Shown here: positions 33,903 to 42,190 of the stretch, one piece after another | Layout of the letters: each line of letters begins with the position of its first letter | How positions within the stretch are numbered: the stretch's first letter is position 1 | Assembly: GCF_025567085.1 (NCBI RefSeq) | Contig: NZ_JAOQJN010000001.1 | Location: 124,001-188,000 of the forward strand | Direction: 5' to 3' | From: Bovifimicola ammoniilytica | GTDB taxonomy: Bacteria > Bacillota > Clostridia > Lachnospirales > Lachnospiraceae | Length of the DNA: 64,000 bases | Position numbers and translations under genes: made by a program | The notes under the pieces: model-generated | Told to the model about the DNA's origin: nothing | Seen by the model: the letters and a program-made list of their open reading frames with translations, nothing else | Database searches by the model: none

Positions 33903-36332
33903 ATGGAAAATGGTATGAACAAGGTGTACGCACCTAAGAGAATTGAGAAAAAATGGCAGGATATATGGGATAATGAAAAGGCATTTGCAGCAACAAATGA
34001 TTACAGCAAGCCTAAATATTATGCTTTAGTAGAGTTCCCATATCCATCAGGACAGGGATTGCATGTAGGTCATCCAAGACCATATACAGCACTTGATATT
34101 GTTGCAAGAAAGAGAAGAATGCAGGGATATAACGTATTATATCCAATGGGATGGGATGCATTCGGACTTCCAACAGAAAACTATGCTATCAAGAATAAAA
34201 TACATCCAAAGATTGTTACAGCTAATAATGTTAAGAGATTTAAGGAACAGTTACATTCATTAGGATATTCATTTGACTGGGATAGAGAGATTAATACTAC
34301 AGATCCTAACTATTATAAATGGACACAGTGGATATTCCTTAAATTATTCAAAGCAGGACTTGCATATAAGAAAGAGATGCCAATTAACTGGTGTACATCA
34401 TGTAAAGTCGGACTTGCCAATGAAGAAGTAGTAAATGGCGTATGTGAACGTTGTGGAAGTGAAGTAGTCCGCAAGGTTAAGAGTGAATGGATGCTCAAGA
34501 TTACAGATTATGCAGACAAGTTAATTGAGGGACTTGATAGTGTTGATTATATTGAGAGAGTTAAAGTATCACAGAAGAACTGGATTGGACGTTCTGAAGG
34601 TGCTGAAGTAGATTTCCAGTTAAAAGATAAAGAAGATAAATTAAGAGTATACACAACTCGTCCGGATACATTATTTGGAGCAACTTATATGGTAGTTTCA
34701 CCTGAACATCCATATATTGACAAATACAAAAGCAGCATTACAAATTGGGACGAAATCGCTGCGTATCGTGAAGAAGCAGCTAAGAAGTCTGATTTCGAGA
34801 GAACAGAGTTAGCTAAGGATAAGACAGGTGTTGTATTAGGTGGAATTACAGCAATAAATCCTGTAAATGGTAAAGAGATTCCAATCTGGATATCAGATTA
34901 TGTACTTATGACATATGGTACAGGTGCAATTATGGCAGTTCCGGCTCATGATGACAGAGACTGGGAATTTGCTAAGAAGTTCGGACTTCCTATGATTCAG
35001 GTTGTTGAGGGAACAAATGGAGCAGTTGATATTGATGCAGCAGCATTTACAGATGTTGCTACAGGTAAATTAATTAATTCCGATTTCTTAAATGGACTTG
35101 AAGTTAAAGACGCTAAAGAGAAGATGAAAGATTTCCTTGAAGAAAAAGGAATTGGTAATAGAAAAGTTAACTTTAAATTAAGAGACTGGGTATTCTCAAG
35201 ACAGCGTTACTGGGGTGAGCCTATTCCAATTATTCATTGTGATAAATGCGGATATGTTCCGATTGATGAAAGCGAACTTCCATTAGAATTACCTGAAGTT
35301 GAAAGTTATATGCCAACAGATAACGGTGAATCACCACTTGCAGCCATGACGGACTGGGTAAATGTTAAGTGTCCTTGCTGTGGTGGACCTGCTAAGAGAG
35401 AGACAGACACAATGCCACAATGGGCAGGCTCTTCATGGTATTTCTTAAGATATACAGACCCTGATAATAATGAAGCATTAGCAAGTAAAGAAGCACTTAA
35501 ATACTGGTTGCCTGTTGACTGGTATAATGGTGGTATGGAACATACAACATTACATTTATTATATTCACGTTTCTGGCATAAATTCTTATATGACCAGGGT
35601 GTTGTTCCTACTCCTGAACCATATCAGAAACGTACATCGCATGGTATGATTCTTGGTGAAAATGGCGAGAAGATGTCCAAATCCAGAGGAAATGTCGTTA
35701 ACCCTGATGATATCGTAGAAGCATATGGTGCAGATACACTTAGAACATATGAGATGTTTATTGGTGCATTTGATTTAAGTGCATCATGGTCAGAAGATGG
35801 TGTTAAAGGCTGTAGAAGATTCTTAGACAGAGTATGGAAACTTCAGGAATTAGTTAATGATGATATGTCATATTCTAAGGATATGGAGACAAAGATGCAT
35901 CAAACAATTAAGAAAGTAAGCCTTGACTTTGAGAATCTTAAATATAACACAGCTATTGCAGCAATGATGTCACTTATAAATGATTTCTATAAGAAGAATT
36001 CAGTTACAAAAGGCGAATTCAAGACATTAATCACATTACTTAATCCGGTAGCGCCTCATATAACAGAGGAATTATGGGAAGTTATGGGATTTGATGGAAG
36101 ATTATATCAGACAGAATGGCCAACATATGATGAGGCTAAGACTGTTGAAACTACTGTAGAAATCGCTGTACAGATAAATGGTAAGACAAAAGCTACAATT
36201 ACAATTGGCAAAGATGATGCTAAAGATGATGTTATTGCAAAAGCTAAGGAAGCACTTGGAGACAGACTTAATGGAAATATCATTAAAGAAATCTATGTTC
36301 CAGGCAGAATTGTAAATATCGTTCAGAAATAA
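33903..36332 (+). CDS. leuS: Leucyl-tRNA synthetase
   Basis: An 809-residue class I synthetase charging tRNA-Leu. The HIGH-type motif is HVGH near residue 56, zinc-like CTSC/CERC pairs lie near 164-188, the CP1 editing domain (about 225-420) contains TTRPDT, and the KMSKS motif is exact near 590. The anticodon-binding region and the C-terminal domain complete the length. AAAGGA precedes the ATG; a second ATG lies four codons in. The leader has no T-box. Confidence 0.96.
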   Translation: MENGMNKVYAPKRIEKKWQDIWDNEKAFAATNDYSKPKYYALVEFPYPSGQGLHVGHPRPYTALDIVARKRRMQGYNVLYPMGWDAFGLPTENYAIKNKIHPKIVTANNVKRFKEQLHSLGYSFDWDREINTTDPNYYKWTQWIFLKLFKAGLAYKKEMPINWCTSCKVGLANEEVVNGVCERCGSEVVRKVKSEWMLKITDYADKLIEGLDSVDYIERVKVSQKNWIGRSEGAEVDFQLKDKEDKLRVYTTRPDTLFGATYMVVSPEHPYIDKYKSSITNWDEIAAYREEAAKKSDFERTELAKDKTGVVLGGITAINPVNGKEIPIWISDYVLMTYGTGAIMAVPAHDDRDWEFAKKFGLPMIQVVEGTNGAVDIDAAAFTDVATGKLINSDFLNGLEVKDAKEKMKDFLEEKGIGNRKVNFKLRDWVFSRQRYWGEPIPIIHCDKCGYVPIDESELPLELPEVESYMPTDNGESPLAAMTDWVNVKCPCCGGPAKRETDTMPQWAGSSWYFLRYTDPDNNEALASKEALKYWLPVDWYNGGMEHTTLHLLYSRFWHKFLYDQGVVPTPEPYQKRTSHGMILGENGEKMSKSRGNVVNPDDIVEAYGADTLRTYEMFIGAFDLSASWSEDGVKGCRRFLDRVWKLQELVNDDMSYSKDMETKMHQTIKKVSLDFENLKYNTAIAAMMSLINDFYKKNSVTKGEFKTLITLLNPVAPHITEELWEVMGFDGRLYQTEWPTYDEAKTVETTVEIAVQINGKTKATITIGKDDAKDDVIAKAKEALGDRLNGNIIKEIYVPGRIVNIVQK

Positions 36333-36345
36333 TATAACTTAAAGT

Positions 36346-36417
36346 AATGCACTTGTATTTCCAGTATTATTGAGCCTTACATTCAAGACCTCACATACCG
36401 GTAAATAGGAGTGCATT
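36346..36417 (+). promoter_or_regulatory. Long-range stem masking a ribosome binding site
   Basis: AATGCACT (36346-36353) pairs with AGTGCATT (36410-36417), the latter lying directly against the TTG start at 36418 and sharing bases with the AGGAG Shine-Dalgarno (36407-36411); TATTT and AAATA extend the pairing. Folding would lower translation of the next gene. Confidence 0.4.
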
Positions 36418-37203
36418 TTGGGTGATATGAACATCCTGATCATATGTACAAAGAAATGTGAGACACCAATAAGTGTTTTAAGAACGGAGAAAATTGTGGA
36501 AAGTATTATAAAAAACGGCACACATAAAGGTGAAAAAAATATAAGAAAATATAATGTAGTTATATATATAATTTCTCTTTTGGCGATTATATTTTCTAAA
36601 TATGCAGTTAAACCATTTGTACCAATGTTAGATTTCGCAGGATATGGCGCAATGAGACCTTTTTTCGAATCACTGCTCACATGTATATTATGGGTAATTG
36701 AAATTGTTGTTATGTGTAATGTATTTAAGAAAAAATTAAATATAAGCATTATATCAAATAAAGAGACAAAAGGACAGGAACTTCCGGTTAAACGTATATT
36801 TATCATTGCAGCAGTAATGGTTGCGTGTATAGTTGTAATAAGTGCCCAGATTGGCTTCCAGGTGAAACCTTTTTATGATTTGGGTGAAAAATTTAATGGT
36901 TATGAACTGACTAATAATGCAGGCGTCTTTTTACGAAATATTGTTAAATGTGTATGGATAGTAATTATGATAAAAGCTGCACAGGAATTTGTAGAAGATA
37001 TCAGAGGTAAAGGCAGAAGTATTAATATCTATGCAGGAATTGTGCTTATGCTTACACTAGGTGTATATGACCTGATAGCAGGAAACAATAATCTTGGCAT
37101 TACTTATTTTGTGCTTAATGTCGTATATGGCTGGATATATCTTTTGGCAGATAGAAGTATGCTTAAATCATATTTACTTATTATGTTTATATATTTATTT
37201 TAA
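36418..37203 (+). CDS. Uncharacterised multi-spanning membrane protein
   Basis: A 261-residue protein with a polar N-terminus of about 42 residues and about six hydrophobic segments after it. I recognise no family. The start is probably TTG at 36418, eight bases after AGGAG; an ATG three codons further is possible. It stands 16 bp before the LTA-synthase-like gene and probably forms an operon with it, suggesting a part in anionic polymer or envelope work, an inference from context only. Confidence 0.7.
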   Translation: MGDMNILIICTKKCETPISVLRTEKIVESIIKNGTHKGEKNIRKYNVVIYIISLLAIIFSKYAVKPFVPMLDFAGYGAMRPFFESLLTCILWVIEIVVMCNVFKKKLNISIISNKETKGQELPVKRIFIIAAVMVACIVVISAQIGFQVKPFYDLGEKFNGYELTNNAGVFLRNIVKCVWIVIMIKAAQEFVEDIRGKGRSINIYAGIVLMLTLGVYDLIAGNNNLGITYFVLNVVYGWIYLLADRSMLKSYLLIMFIYLF

Positions 37204-37219
37204 GAAAGAGTAGGCCATT

Positions 37220-39256
37220 ATGGAAAAAGAAATAACCAATAAGAATAATGATAAAAATGTAGTAATGAATAATATAAAGAAATGGTTAGATATTAATAAG
37301 ATAGTAGTTGTGTACTTTTTGTGTGCAATTCTCATAGAGATGATTTCAGTATTAGCGGTCGAGGGTAATCCTATAATAAGAAACCCATTAATTGAACTGG
37401 GAATTCTTGTATTGATTTGTGGTATTGCATTAGTTATAAGAAGTAACAAAGCACGTTTTATATTCTGTTCCATATTTCTGGTATTACAGGCTGTGCTTGA
37501 TTTAGCATTTGCAGTTATATACGATATGACAGGACAGTATTTCGATTTTGGTATGCTTAATCTTAGAAATGATGCATTTGGTATTCTTGAAAGTATCCCG
37601 ATGAATTTTCTGGCATTCTATGCAGCTATGTTCTTCTGCATCTTCTTCGTTATATTCGCAATGCGTTCGGTAAGACGAAGAAAGAAAATCGAATATGGAA
37701 AGAAAGAAAAGAGAACTTATATAGCAGTACTTGTTATCGGAATAATAATTTCTTCAATAAGTCTTTATGCAGATAATTCGGAAAAAGTTGATAAATATGA
37801 TAAGTTACTTAGAAATAGACAGTCAAGTAATTATTCTAATTATGGAATTGTCGGTAACCTTGTAAATGAATTTGCGAAAGGTATGTTGTTTACAGAGACG
37901 GGTAAAATGAGTTCGAAGAAAATAGAATCATTTATTTATGATAATGTTTCTGAACCTACGGAGCATTTCGGTATATCTAAAGATAAAAATGTAATAGTGG
38001 TCTTGGTGGAATCGTTTGAATGGTTCTCGTTTAGAAATAGCGAGGAATATCCAAATGGCTTAGGACTTACAGACAAAGAACTAGAGTATCTGTTCCCAAA
38101 CCTTACGAAATTCTATAATGAAAGTGTAATTATGAATAATTTCCATTCGCGTGAGAAGACGGATATATCTGAGACGTTTAGTATTTTAGGAAGTTATCCT
38201 ACAGATAAATATGTTGATTATGATTATGAATATAATACATTACCATATACGGTACCAAATATTTTAAAGGCGGAAACTAATGGTAAGATACAGACACGTT
38301 CATTCCATAATGGCTTCAAATCTTTCTATAACAGGGAGAAAACACATAAGATATTTGGATTTGAGAGTCTTACGGATTCTTATGATATGTATGATATTTC
38401 AGATGAACTTGTTAAATCGGGTAAAGCCAAAAGTACAACAATGCATGATTATATGAATAATGGTGAAAGAAACCTTGATTCAGAGATGATAAATACATGC
38501 AAAGACTTAATGTTTCCTACTGATAAACGGTTCTACACTTATATTACTTCAATCACGATGCATGGCGTATATTATGAAAGAGAAAACCTTGCTGAACACA
38601 GAAGGAAATTATATGAGGTATATAAGAATAAAAATAAAGAGAATGAAATGTCAGAAACTCTTGTTAATTATGTAACTGCAGTAATGGAATTTGATGATGC
38701 ATTAGGCATTATGATGAATGATCTAGAGAAAAAAGGATTATTAGATAATACGACAATAGTTCTGTTCGGCGACCATAACAGTTATTATCAGCAGCTGAGC
38801 AATTATGTAAAAGACATAGAGGGATACGATACGGATAACTACTTCACTAATCTTTATAAAGTGCCACTTATGATACATGACAGTGATTTAGGACATCGGG
38901 TTGTAGATAAGTTCACATGTACATCAGACATTGTTCCTACATTATTAGATTTACTTGGAATCAGATATTATACAAATATGTATTATGGCAATTCGGTATT
39001 TACTGATAAGGAATCAATACTTTATTCAAGAGCATATGGAACATTCATCGGCGAGGGTATTGTCGGCAGAAGTATGAACAGTATTCTTTATAAAGCACCA
39101 TCCGTAGATAGTAAATACATGAAGTATTTTGAAAGCGAATCGGCTAAATTAGTTAAGAAAATTAAATATTGTGACCAGTTATTCTATCAGGACTATTTCG
39201 CGGATAAAGAACACTATGAGAAGTTCGAAGAAATGATGGAAGAAATTAATAAATAA
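37220..39256 (+). CDS. LTA synthase / phosphoglycerol transferase family protein
   Basis: A 678-residue membrane-anchored sulfatase-fold enzyme. About five transmembrane helices (residues 25-185) precede an extracellular alkaline-phosphatase-like domain (about 250-620): NVIVVLVESFEWFSF carries the metal glutamate, HSREKTDISETF carries the catalytic threonine, and VLFGDHNSYY the C-terminal metal ligands. This matches LtaS-type glycerol-phosphate transferases, though other phospho-substituent transferases share the fold. It is followed by a strong terminator. Confidence 0.88.
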   Translation: MEKEITNKNNDKNVVMNNIKKWLDINKIVVVYFLCAILIEMISVLAVEGNPIIRNPLIELGILVLICGIALVIRSNKARFIFCSIFLVLQAVLDLAFAVIYDMTGQYFDFGMLNLRNDAFGILESIPMNFLAFYAAMFFCIFFVIFAMRSVRRRKKIEYGKKEKRTYIAVLVIGIIISSISLYADNSEKVDKYDKLLRNRQSSNYSNYGIVGNLVNEFAKGMLFTETGKMSSKKIESFIYDNVSEPTEHFGISKDKNVIVVLVESFEWFSFRNSEEYPNGLGLTDKELEYLFPNLTKFYNESVIMNNFHSREKTDISETFSILGSYPTDKYVDYDYEYNTLPYTVPNILKAETNGKIQTRSFHNGFKSFYNREKTHKIFGFESLTDSYDMYDISDELVKSGKAKSTTMHDYMNNGERNLDSEMINTCKDLMFPTDKRFYTYITSITMHGVYYERENLAEHRRKLYEVYKNKNKENEMSETLVNYVTAVMEFDDALGIMMNDLEKKGLLDNTTIVLFGDHNSYYQQLSNYVKDIEGYDTDNYFTNLYKVPLMIHDSDLGHRVVDKFTCTSDIVPTLLDLLGIRYYTNMYYGNSVFTDKESILYSRAYGTFIGEGIVGRSMNSILYKAPSVDSKYMKYFESESAKLVKKIKYCDQLFYQDYFADKEHYEKFEEMMEEINK

Positions 39257-39290
39257 GTAAATATGCAGTATAATATTACATGATTATAGT

Positions 39291-39339
39291 AAAATAGGCA
39301 TAAGAAAGATTTGAGTTATTTTTCTTATGCTTATTTTTT
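39291..39339 (+). terminator. Terminator after the LTA-synthase-like gene
   Basis: GCATAAGAAA pairs with TTTCTTATGC (39298-39307, 39321-39330), extended by an A-rich/T-rich pair and followed by TTATTTTTT. Confidence 0.88.
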
Positions 39340-39383
39340 ACTTACCAGGAAATTTCGTTGAAATTGTCCAGGTAAGTAAAAAA
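39334..39383 (+). repeat. 50-nt hairpin, full copy of the terminator-linked repeat
   Basis: A perfect 13 bp outer stem (TTTTTTACTTACC with its complement, 39334-39346 and 39371-39383) encloses an inner 9-10 bp hairpin. The first 36 bases equal 8759-8794. Both copies start in a terminator T-tract. Confidence 0.85.
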
Positions 39384-39471
39384 TGCTCCGCAAGGATCAC
39401 ACTGCGGCGGAGCAGAAAATGTTGCTATAGCAACCCGCCGCAGGCGGAGAATGTCGCAAGCGACATTCTTT
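39384..39471 (+). repeat. Cluster of four consecutive hairpins
   Basis: TGCTCCGC/GCGGAGCA (39384-39414), GTTGC-TATA-GCAAC (39421-39434), CCGCC-GCA-GGCGG (39435-39447) and a 10 bp stem AGAATGTCGC/GCGACATTCT (39448-39469) follow each other almost without gaps. The local G+C is far above the surroundings. A 75-codon frame across it is only a by-product. It looks like a composite palindromic repeat. Confidence 0.8.
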
Positions 39472-39481
39472 ATTCTAGAGT

Positions 39482-39718
39482 TTCAGTACATATAAGCCAA
39501 GATTGTCCGTATATAACATATACTCGATTTATGACGTATCGTGTTTGTGAGTAAATGCCGTCCGATGCAGAAGGCGGTACAGTAAATCACCGTTCAAGCG
39601 AAGCACGTTTGATTTACTGTATCGTAATAAACTTTGCAGAGGACGGCATTTACTCACAACCGATAAAGGAATATGAGAGTATATGTTATAGATGGACAAC
39701 TTGGTTTTATTGTCTGAA
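39482..39718 (+). repeat. Giant 237-nt foldback (MITE-like or structured RNA)
   Basis: The two halves pair over about 80 positions. Main stems: 39497-39508 with 39694-39704 (one bulge), 39512-39525 with 39677-39690 (14 bp perfect), 39545-39563 with 39641-39659 (19 bp perfect), and 39578-39589 with 39610-39621 (12 bp perfect); the outer end is TTCAG/CTGAA. No transposase, reverse transcriptase or ORF is inside or next to it, and I see no target duplication. A decayed mobile foldback or an RNA gene are both possible. Together with the preceding hairpins it fills most of the 575-bp gap 39257-39831. Confidence 0.8.
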
Positions 39719-39755
39719 CGATGTGTAATTTGCTAGTAATTTTGCGAAAAATAAA

Positions 39756-39784
39756 TTGCAAATATTGAGCGAATGTTATACAAT
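39756..39784 (+). promoter_or_regulatory. Candidate promoter of the chemoreceptor gene
   Basis: TTGCAA (39756-39761), 17 bp, TACAAT (39779-39784). A motility sigma factor site (TAAA at 39752, GCGAAT at 39769) is only a partial match. Confidence 0.4.
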
Positions 39785-39831
39785 ATTAACAAGTGATTAC
39801 GTGGCATTTTATATGCAGAATGGAGGCACGA

Positions 39832-41907
39832 ATGAAAAAGATAGGTGCAAGTATAGTTGCGGCAATTACTGCTTGTGTTATTGCTGCTACAACAATCGTT
39901 GGCTCTATTATGGTTTATAAGTCAACTGGTATTATAAAAGAAGAGGCAACAGGCAAGTTAGAGTCGATGTCTTTACAATATGCGAATCAGATGAATACGG
40001 AATTTGAGAAGTATGAAAGTATTGCAAAAGGCATTGGTGATTACATACAGGCAACAGGTAATTTTGACAAATTAGGTGATGCAAAGTACTTACAGGATTA
40101 TGTAGATGGAATCGATTCATATGTTAAACAGGTAAGTATAAGTGATGAGAATATCTTAAGCCTATGTGTATATATGGGACCTGATAAGGTTAAGACTATG
40201 ATTGGTTCATGGTATCATGGAGATGAGAAGCAGACATATGATCCGGAAGAATGGTATGTAACATTGTTTAATGACCAGCCTGCATTCCAATGGTACATTC
40301 AGGCTGAAGATGCCGGAGAACCAAGGTGGCTGAAATCATATTATGACCAGGATTTGCAGAAGAATGTAATGACATATGGCTATCCTGTATTTATGCACGA
40401 TGATGCTAAAGACAAGGATGTTGTATTTGCAATGATAGGAATTAGCATTTCGTTTGATAAGTTCTCAGACTTAGTTGGCAGTGTTAAATTCTATGATACA
40501 GGTCATGCGAGTCTTGTAGATATAGATCAGTGTTTTGCGGTTGATAGTGTATACAATGTTAATGAGACACTTAAAACTGTTAAGTATACAAAGATTATAG
40601 ATGCACTTAATAAGAAAGATTCAGGAATCGAGGAATTAACTACCAGAAAAGGTATTAAGTCATATGTGGCATTTGCGAAGATGAACAACGGATATGTTGT
40701 ATTAATGGAAGCACCGGTTGACGAAGTTAATGCAAGTACTAAGACAGTTATAGTGATTGCCCTTGTAATTATTGTAATTATTTCAGTTATAGCCATAATA
40801 ATAGCTGTACTTATAGGTATGAAGATATCTAAACCAATTAAGAAAGTGGCTGAAGATCTTGACCTTATGAAGGATGGAAACTTTACTGGTAACAAATATA
40901 AGCCATATCTTAAGAATAAGAATGAAACAGGAAGGCTTGCCAAGGCTTTAGATGCTGTGGAAGAAAGCATGAAAGAAACTGTAGGCTTAGTTACAGACAG
41001 TGGAGATGATATTACAGAAGCAGTTACAAAACTTGAAAATGTAATTGGCAACCTTGTAGACCAGGTGGCAAATATTTCGGCTATATCAGAAGAATTAGCT
41101 GCAAGTATGGAAGAGACAGCAGCAACCGCTGAGAACCTAAGTACATCATCTGATAATATGGTTTATCATATTGGTAAGATGAATTCTAAGAACATTGAAG
41201 GAATGGAAGCTGTTGAGGGAATTAGTGAACGAGCTAATATGCTTAAAGTAGAAGCAGCTAAGTCATTTGAAGAGACAGAAGAGATAACTAAGGAAACAGA
41301 GAAGAAGTTAAAAGCAGCAATTGAAGATTCTAAACAGGTTGAAGAAATTAATCAGTTAACAAATGCAATTCTTAATATTGCAGACCAGACATCATTACTT
41401 TCACTTAATGCATCTATCGAGGCAGCAAGAGCAGGTGAGTCAGGTAAAGGATTTGCGGTAGTTGCAGATGAGATTCGTAAGCTCGCTGAGAACTGTGAAG
41501 AGACAGCTATCCAGATTCAGAATATTACATTGAATGTAACTGATGCAGTTGATAATTTGTGTAACAATGCAATTGATGTATTAGGCTTTATTGAACACCA
41601 TGTTAAAGATACTAACAGAAAACTTATTGATACAAGCGAACAGTATAATGATGATGCACAGAATATGAAAGGTATTCTTGAGGAATTTGGACATGTTGCA
41701 GAAAATATTTCTAATGAGATATCAATAGTTGTTAAGTCATTCAGCGACCTTAAAGATGCAACAGTAGACGGAGCTAAGGGAACAACAGAAGTAGCTATGA
41801 ATGCTGAACAGGTATCGCTTAATACAGGTTATGTTCGAGAAGAAGCAGAAAGGCTTAAAGAAGTTTCACTTAAATTAGAGGAGACAATGAAGAAATTCGT
41901 AGTTTAA
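39832..41907 (+). CDS. Methyl-accepting chemotaxis protein
   Basis: A 691-residue chemoreceptor. TM1 is about residues 5-28, a Cache-type extracellular sensor follows (about 35-300), TM2 is about 305-330, a HAMP domain begins KISKPIKKVAEDL, and the cytoplasmic coiled-coil hairpin has its tip near 520-545 (DQTSLLSLNASIEAARAGE), where CheA and CheW bind. GGAGG sits 5 bases before the ATG at 39832, chosen over an ATG thirteen codons upstream. No motility genes are in the window. The ligand cannot be predicted. Confidence 0.93.
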   Translation: MKKIGASIVAAITACVIAATTIVGSIMVYKSTGIIKEEATGKLESMSLQYANQMNTEFEKYESIAKGIGDYIQATGNFDKLGDAKYLQDYVDGIDSYVKQVSISDENILSLCVYMGPDKVKTMIGSWYHGDEKQTYDPEEWYVTLFNDQPAFQWYIQAEDAGEPRWLKSYYDQDLQKNVMTYGYPVFMHDDAKDKDVVFAMIGISISFDKFSDLVGSVKFYDTGHASLVDIDQCFAVDSVYNVNETLKTVKYTKIIDALNKKDSGIEELTTRKGIKSYVAFAKMNNGYVVLMEAPVDEVNASTKTVIVIALVIIVIISVIAIIIAVLIGMKISKPIKKVAEDLDLMKDGNFTGNKYKPYLKNKNETGRLAKALDAVEESMKETVGLVTDSGDDITEAVTKLENVIGNLVDQVANISAISEELAASMEETAATAENLSTSSDNMVYHIGKMNSKNIEGMEAVEGISERANMLKVEAAKSFEETEEITKETEKKLKAAIEDSKQVEEINQLTNAILNIADQTSLLSLNASIEAARAGESGKGFAVVADEIRKLAENCEETAIQIQNITLNVTDAVDNLCNNAIDVLGFIEHHVKDTNRKLIDTSEQYNDDAQNMKGILEEFGHVAENISNEISIVVKSFSDLKDATVDGAKGTTEVAMNAEQVSLNTGYVREEAERLKEVSLKLEETMKKFVV

Positions 41908-41955
41908 TCGCCAGAAAATGATATAAAATAATAACAAAATTTAATATTTATGTGG

Positions 41956-41980
41956 AAGAGCCGCTTACAAGCGGCTCTTT
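41956..41980 (+). terminator. Terminator after the chemoreceptor gene
   Basis: AAGAGCCGC pairs with GCGGCTCTT around a 6-nt loop, followed by TG; the T-run is short. Confidence 0.65.
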
Positions 41981-42019
41981 GTGATAGAGTTGGCATAAAA
42001 TGCCTGCGTGGAAAGAGGT

Positions 42020-42177
42020 TAGTGTGAAAAATAATGCCGATGCGATTATTTTTCACACAGATATTTGTAGTGCAGGCACAACTAATTGTGTAAAAGAGCA
42101 ACACAATTAGTAGAGATGGCAGCCGAGAAATTGCCTGCGCGAATTTCTCGGCGCCTTTTCGCAATGAATTGCTCAAA
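42020..42177 (+). repeat. Multi-hairpin element, copy 4 (expanded)
   Basis: Hairpin 1 is GTGTGAAAAATAAT with its complement (42023-42059). The hairpin 2 region is enlarged, holding GTGC/GCAC and CTAATTGTGT/ACACAATTAG; hairpin 3 pairs GCCGAGAAATT with AATTTCTCGGC; hairpin 4 is GCAAT/ATTGC. The 9-mer GAAAGAGGT stands on both sides (42011-42019 and 42178-42186), and the right copy is the Shine-Dalgarno of the next gene. Confidence 0.88.
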
Positions 42178-42190
42178 GAAAGAGGTAGAA

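Noticed and set aside
39327..39554. A 75-codon open frame across the hairpin cluster
   Set aside because: It has no ribosome binding site, and its sequence is fully explained by consecutive palindromes.
39482..39718. 6S RNA or a retron msr-msd region
   Set aside because: 6S RNA has a large internal bubble that is not seen here, and there is no reverse transcriptase gene nearby.
39334..39718. CRISPR array
   Set aside because: Repeats are different palindromes without regular spacing, spacers or cas genes.
39752..39780. Motility sigma-D promoter of the chemoreceptor
   Set aside because: TAAA and GCGAAT are only 13 bp apart and the -10 match is poor.
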